NCBI GenBank assembly: GCA_023473205.1 | Contig: JAMCYY010000102.1 | Coordinates: 1-8,981, forward strand | Direction: 5' to 3' | Origin: Patescibacteria group bacterium | GTDB lineage: Bacteria > Patescibacteriota > Microgenomatia > UM-FILTER-40-11 | Length of the DNA: 8,981 nt | Shown: one piece after another, positions 5,296 to 8,981 of the stretch | Layout of the letters: every line of letters begins with the position of its first letter | Numbering within the stretch: position 1 is the stretch's first letter | Notes under the pieces: model-generated | The model's database searches: none | Seen by the model: the letters and a program-made list of their open reading frames with translations, nothing else | What the model was told of the DNA's origin: nothing | Position numbers and translations under genes: made by a program

Positions 5296-6165
5296 ATGAA
5301 CAAATTTAAGAGTTTTTTTGCTTTATTGGCTTCAGGCATTATTTTTGGAACTTTTGGTATTTGGATTAGACTATTAAATAAAGAATTAACGACATATCAA
5401 CAAATTACTACAAGAAGCTTTATTGGCTTTTTTTTTGCTGTAATTATTGCCTTTCTTCTTAAACAAAGATTATCACTGAATAAAGTAAACAAATTACATC
5501 TTTTTGGTTATTTATTTTTTTCTCCTCTTGATGGAATTTTTTTTGTTTTAGCCATGTTGAATACTAAAATTGTAACAGCTATATTTGCTTTTTATGCTTC
5601 AGCTTTGCTTTCGTCTTTTTTTATAGGAAAAATTTTTTTTAAAGAGAAAATAACTTCGGTAAAGTTTTTTAGCTTACTGCTTACAGTTCTTGGTCTTTTC
5701 TTGTTATCATATCCCTTTTCTTTGGTAAATTTTAATTTAGGCTTTTTATTTGGAATTATTAGTGGTTTTTTTGACACAGGAGTAAATGTTTTTAGGAAAT
5801 TGTTAAGTGGCAAGGTTGAAAGGTTTGTACTTGCGGGAATGCAAATGTTTGTGGTTGCGGTTGTTACCCTACTTTTAATGGGTGTAATAAATCAAGCCTT
5901 ACCAGTGAATATTTCAATTTCGACTTTAATTGTTGTTTTAATTTTTGGTTTTTTGTTGATGTCTATTTCTTTTTTAACCTTGGTAGGCTTTCAAAACTTT
6001 GACTTAAATCTAGGGACAATCGTAATTTCTTCTGAATTAGTCTTTGCCCCAATTTTCGCGGCAATTGCTTTCCGGGAATACCCCACAATAAAGGAAATTC
6101 TTGGTGGATTTTTAATTGCCTTTAGTATCCTTGTCCCCAATCTTTCTTTTTTTAAAAAGAAATGA
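5296..6165 (+). CDS. EamA-family (DMT superfamily) transporter
   Basis: The 289-residue protein is almost entirely hydrophobic, with about ten transmembrane helices arranged as two EamA repeats (about residues 7-140 and 148-283). This is the standard size and layout for drug/metabolite transporters of the inner membrane. Family-like features are the N-terminal ASGIIFGTFGIWIR helix, an ALLSSFFIGKIFFKEKIT segment near 103-120, and the second-repeat equivalent SSELVFAPIFAAIAFREYPTIKEILGG near 246-272. The related positions in the two halves (KEKIT and REYPT before a further helix) support an internal duplication. Substrate cannot be told: family members export amino acids, nucleotides, cofactors and drugs. 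It lies 51 bp after the radical SAM/SPASM gene on the same strand, so export of that enzyme's product is a reasonable but untested idea. The stop is TGA, which argues for the standard code. Confidence 0.87.
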   Translation: MNKFKSFFALLASGIIFGTFGIWIRLLNKELTTYQQITTRSFIGFFFAVIIAFLLKQRLSLNKVNKLHLFGYLFFSPLDGIFFVLAMLNTKIVTAIFAFYASALLSSFFIGKIFFKEKITSVKFFSLLLTVLGLFLLSYPFSLVNFNLGFLFGIISGFFDTGVNVFRKLLSGKVERFVLAGMQMFVVAVVTLLLMGVINQALPVNISISTLIVVLIFGFLLMSISFLTLVGFQNFDLNLGTIVISSELVFAPIFAAIAFREYPTIKEILGGFLIAFSILVPNLSFFKKK

Positions 6166-6171
6166 CTTTTT
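6143..6171 (+). terminator. AT-rich inverted repeat with T-run at EamA 3' end
   Basis: TTTCTTTTT (6143-6151) and AAAAAGAAA (6154-6162) are perfectly complementary over 9 bp, and five T follow at 6167-6171. The repeat overlaps the last codons of the transporter (Phe-Phe-Lys-Lys-Lys), so it may simply reflect coding. The stem has one GC pair and a 2-nt loop, which is weak for an intrinsic terminator. Confidence 0.3.
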
Positions 6172-6184
6172 ACTTTAAAAAATA

Positions 6185-6193
6185 TGGTATATT
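6185..6193 (+). promoter_or_regulatory. candidate extended -10 for PBP gene, leaderless
   Basis: TGGTATATT (TGn plus TATATT) ends six bases before the ATG at 6200. A start 7 bases past the -10 would fall on the A of the start codon itself, giving a leaderless mRNA. No Shine-Dalgarno precedes the ATG. An ATGACT at 6162-6167 resembles a -35 but is 20 bp away. Confidence 0.45.
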
Positions 6194-6199
6194 AAGTTT

Positions 6200-8881
6200 A
6201 TGGCTCAAATTCAGTGGCAAGAGATATGGAAAAAAAGGCTTAGCCAGCTTAAGGAAGCTGGGCCGTTAGTGGTGGCTGCCACCAAAAAAAAGCTTCAGCT
6301 CCCGAGAAAATTAACTGTTCCTCATTTGGCTTCACTCATTGCTTTTTGGGCTTTTATTTTAGTTGTGGCCGGATCTTTAATTGTCGGCATAACCTTGGTA
6401 GTTTTAGCCAAAGATTTGCCCCAGCCGGACCGGATTGTCCGGCGGGAAGGCTTTGCCACGAAAATTTATGACCGCAATAATAAACTCATTTATGATGTTT
6501 ATGAAAGTCAAAAAAGAACGCCGGTTCAGCTTTATCAAGTGCCCAAAACTTTGCAACAGGCAACCGTGGCCATTGAAGATAAAGATTTTTATAAGCATAA
6601 AGGTTTTGACCCTAAAGGTTATTTAAGGATTGTTTATTATGTTTTTGTTAAACACCGTCTTCAAGGAAGCTCTACCCTTACCCAGCAGCTGGTGAAAAAT
6701 GTCCTTTTAACTTCAGAAAGGTCAGTCATCAGAAAAATTAAAGAATTTGTTTTAGCCTTAGAAATTGAGTCAAAATATTCAAAAGACCAAATTTTGCAAA
6801 TGTATCTTAATGAAGCGCCTTATGGCGGAACTGCTTGGGGTGTTGAGGAAGGCGCGAGAACATATTTTGGTAAAAGTGTTTCTGAATTATCTTTAACCGA
6901 ATCGGCAATTTTAGCCGGTTTGCCGCAAAGTCCTTCATATTATTCGCCTGACGGCAATTACCCTAAAGCTTATGTTGCCAGAACCAAAGATGTTTTGCGA
7001 CGCATGCGGGAAGATGATTATATTTCTTCAGACCAGGAAAAGGCTTCCTTATCTGAACTTGATCAGATTAAATTTGCCTCCAAAAGCGGCACTTTGAAAG
7101 CGCCTCACTTTGTAATGTATGTTAAAAAACTTTTGGAAGATAAGTATGGTGAGAAAGTCGTGGAAAATGGCGGACTGCGGGTCACTACCAGCTTAGATTT
7201 AGATTTTCAGGAAAAAGTTCAAGAGATTGTCACTTCGGAAATTGCCAAGGTAGAAAAAATGCACATCACTAATGGCGCCGCCGTGGTTTTAGATCCGCAA
7301 AATGGAGAAATTTTAGCCATGGTGGGCAGTAAAAATTACGATGACCCAAATTATGATGGAAAATATAATGTCATTACGGCTAAACGTCAACCAGGTTCAA
7401 CCATTAAACCGGTAACTTATGTTACGGCGTTAAAAAAAGGTTATACCGCTTCAACTATGATTATGGATACCTTGACAACTTTCCCGGGAAACGTGGAAAA
7501 ACCGGAATACATCCCCACTAATTATGACCAAAAAGAACATGGGCCGATGCAGGTACGTTTTGCTTTAGGTAATTCGATCAACATTGTGGCTGTAAAAATG
7601 CTTTCATTAGTTGGAGTAAAGGAGATGCTGACAACTGCTTATGATATGGGCATTTCTACGCTTGAGCCAACAGCGGAAAATTTGTCACGCTTAGGTCTTT
7701 CCGTTACCCTTGGCGGCGGTGAAGTAAAACCTTTGGAATTAACCTCGGCTTATAGTGCTTTTGCCAATACTGGTTTAAAAGTTGAACCAACGGCAATTCG
7801 AAAAGTTACTGATAAAGACGGCAATGTTCTGGAAGAATTCAGGCCGATTCCCGGAAAAAGAGTTTTAAGCGAAGGCGAAGCTTATATTATTTCCAATATC
7901 CTTTCAGATAATGAAGCCCGTAAGATGACTTTCGGAGAAAATAGTTTACTTAAATTTACTGATAGGCCAGTGGCAGTTAAAACCGGTACTACCAATGACC
8001 GCAAAGATAACTGGACTGTTGGTTGGACGCCGCAAGTGATTACCACAGTTTGGGTGGGCAATAATGATAACACCCAAATGACCAGTTTGGTTTCCGGTGT
8101 TTCCGGGGCAGCACCAATTTGGCGCAAAATAATGCTGGAATATTTAAAGGACAAACCTAAGGAGGATTTTGTCCAGCCTTCAACAGTTATTACCCAAGAG
8201 GTAGATAATGTTTCCGGATACTCCTCACATGATGGACTTCCTTCACGGGTTGAATATTTTATCCAAGGAACCCAGCCAACAGCTGAAGACCCACTCCATC
8301 AAAAATTAAAAATTTGCAAAAGCCAGAAAAAATTAGCTACGCCAGTGGACATTGCCCGCAATGATTATGATGAGAAAGAATTTTTTACTTTCAAAGAAAC
8401 TGATGTTTTGGCTAAGCCGGAAGAGCCTAACCGTTGGCAAAAAGGTATTGATGACTGGATTGCTAAACAGGGAGATGAGCGTTATCATCCGCCAACTGAT
8501 TATTGTGATACCCTAAACCAGGTTAATGTTGATTTTGAGTCACCGAAAGATAAGGAACAATTGGGAACAAACTTTACGGTAAAAGTTAACCCTGTTTCGG
8601 TTAATGATATTACCAAGGTGGAAATTTTTGTAAACGGAGAATCAAAGAAAGTGATTACTTCTCCGCCTTATGAATTGGGGTTAACCCTTTCAGACGGAAA
8701 ATACACCATTCGGGGAGTGGTTGAGGATTCTAAGGGCAATGTGGGCACTCAGGAAGCAAGAATTGGGGTTAACGTTCCTTGGGACTGGAGTCCTTCTCCA
8801 ACGCCGATGCCAACGAGTACACCAATGCCTACTATAATTCCTACTCTTGTGCCCACAAATACACCAGTTCTAACCCCTTAA
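6200..8881 (+). CDS. class A penicillin-binding protein (bifunctional)
   Basis: This peptidoglycan synthase polymerises lipid II and cross-links the strands outside the membrane. It has 893 residues: a basic cytoplasmic tail (1-43), one transmembrane helix (about 44-69), then a GT51 glycosyltransferase (about 85-260) with EDKDFYKHKG (catalytic E126), QGSSTLTQQLVKN (155-167), RKIKE (second Glu E182) and ILQMYLNEAPYG. The transpeptidase domain (about 355-650) has all three motifs: STIK (nucleophile S400, K403), SIN (S459, N461) and KTGT (594-597), so both activities look intact. Residues 773-858 resemble a bacterial Ig-like fold (FESPKD, EIFVNG, DGKYTIRGVVEDSKGNVG), followed by a Pro/Thr tail (864-893) probably extended in or across the wall. 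C706 and C769 could form a disulfide. The gene has its own likely leaderless promoter and is GC-richer than the radical SAM and transporter genes before it. PBP1A-like overall, so I give no symbol. Confidence 0.95.
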   Translation: MAQIQWQEIWKKRLSQLKEAGPLVVAATKKKLQLPRKLTVPHLASLIAFWAFILVVAGSLIVGITLVVLAKDLPQPDRIVRREGFATKIYDRNNKLIYDVYESQKRTPVQLYQVPKTLQQATVAIEDKDFYKHKGFDPKGYLRIVYYVFVKHRLQGSSTLTQQLVKNVLLTSERSVIRKIKEFVLALEIESKYSKDQILQMYLNEAPYGGTAWGVEEGARTYFGKSVSELSLTESAILAGLPQSPSYYSPDGNYPKAYVARTKDVLRRMREDDYISSDQEKASLSELDQIKFASKSGTLKAPHFVMYVKKLLEDKYGEKVVENGGLRVTTSLDLDFQEKVQEIVTSEIAKVEKMHITNGAAVVLDPQNGEILAMVGSKNYDDPNYDGKYNVITAKRQPGSTIKPVTYVTALKKGYTASTMIMDTLTTFPGNVEKPEYIPTNYDQKEHGPMQVRFALGNSINIVAVKMLSLVGVKEMLTTAYDMGISTLEPTAENLSRLGLSVTLGGGEVKPLELTSAYSAFANTGLKVEPTAIRKVTDKDGNVLEEFRPIPGKRVLSEGEAYIISNILSDNEARKMTFGENSLLKFTDRPVAVKTGTTNDRKDNWTVGWTPQVITTVWVGNNDNTQMTSLVSGVSGAAPIWRKIMLEYLKDKPKEDFVQPSTVITQEVDNVSGYSSHDGLPSRVEYFIQGTQPTAEDPLHQKLKICKSQKKLATPVDIARNDYDEKEFFTFKETDVLAKPEEPNRWQKGIDDWIAKQGDERYHPPTDYCDTLNQVNVDFESPKDKEQLGTNFTVKVNPVSVNDITKVEIFVNGESKKVITSPPYELGLTLSDGKYTIRGVVEDSKGNVGTQEARIGVNVPWDWSPSPTPMPTSTPMPTIIPTLVPTNTPVLTP

Positions 8882-8895
8882 AAAGAACTGTTAAA

Positions 8896-8981
8896 TTATG
8901 CAGTCTTTAACCCAATCCCCTTTTCCCCTAGTTTTTTGATGATTTTTCCCCGGACAGGGAAAACATCTTTCTCGGTTAAAT
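8896..8981 (-). CDS. probable 3' end of convergent gene, partial
   Basis: On the minus strand one frame is open from the window edge to a TAA at 8898-8896. It gives 27 residues ending KIIKKLGEKGIGLKTA, with balanced, protein-like composition; of the other minus frames, one stops at the window edge and the other runs to a nearby stop. It would converge tail-to-tail with the PBP gene, leaving 14 bases between stops. The fragment is too short to name. The call rests only on an open frame and composition. Confidence 0.4.
   Translation of the reverse strand, partial: LTEKDVFPVRGKIIKKLGEKGIGLKTA

Noticed and set aside
6404..6626. Two short ORFs on opposite strands within the PBP glycosyltransferase region
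   Set aside because: Both are other-frame readings of a strongly conserved domain; no start signals or protein-like features.
7882..8154. 90-residue minus-strand ORF inside the PBP gene
   Set aside because: Lies opposite the transpeptidase KTG region, whose plus-strand reading is clearly the real one.
8890..8911. GTTAAA/TTTAAC hairpin as a shared terminator between the convergent genes
   Set aside because: A 6-bp AT-rich stem with a 10-nt loop and no T-run is too weak to call.
8944..8963. TTTTCCC/GGGAAAA inverted repeat as a terminator after the PBP gene
   Set aside because: It lies inside the probable convergent coding sequence and has no T-run after it on the plus strand.
1..8981. CRISPR array, toxin-antitoxin pair, phage genes or structured RNA
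   Set aside because: I found no regularly spaced repeats, no typical small two-gene module, no phage structural genes and no tRNA-like or riboswitch-like sequence on either strand.

Overview
The window looks like a chromosome segment from a Candidate Phyla Radiation (Patescibacteria) bacterium, most likely Microgenomates-like. The evidence is indirect. DNA is AT-rich and nearly all genes lie on one strand. The class A penicillin-binding protein has an Ig-like module and a long Pro/Thr tail. A LytR_C protein has a cytoplasmic low-complexity half. Most starts lack a Shine-Dalgarno and have a -10 box almost touching the start codon. TGA is read here as stop (end of the EamA gene), so this is not the recoded Gracilibacteria/SR1 lineage. 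No marker gene is present, so the taxonomy is inference.

Layout. 1-1244: a HAD-like hydrolase overlapping an unrecognised 238-residue ORF. 1246-1401: a 51-codon remnant carrying the conserved C-terminus of an SPFH/band 7 protein whose main body is absent. 1489-2355: a single-pass membrane protein ending in a LytR_C domain. 2376-2951: a YdjM/DUF457-type membrane metal-dependent hydrolase. 2946-3975: an intact IS30-family insertion sequence with inverted repeats and a full DDE transposase, abutting or entering the end of the preceding gene. 4036-5244: a radical SAM/SPASM protein. 5296-6165: an EamA-type transporter. 6200-8881: a complete class A penicillin-binding protein. 8896-8981: the probable 3' end of a convergent minus-strand gene.

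Working together: the penicillin-binding protein, and perhaps the LytR_C protein, belong to the cell envelope. The radical SAM/SPASM protein and the EamA transporter are adjacent and share very AT-rich DNA; they may form a small-molecule or peptide modification and export pair, but no precursor peptide gene is visible. The IS and the SPFH remnant show that this side of the locus has been rearranged. I see no CRISPR array, tRNA or rRNA. The best leads are the SPFH remnant, the IS30 end architecture, the recurring near-leaderless promoter layout, and the atypical radical SAM protein beside a transporter.
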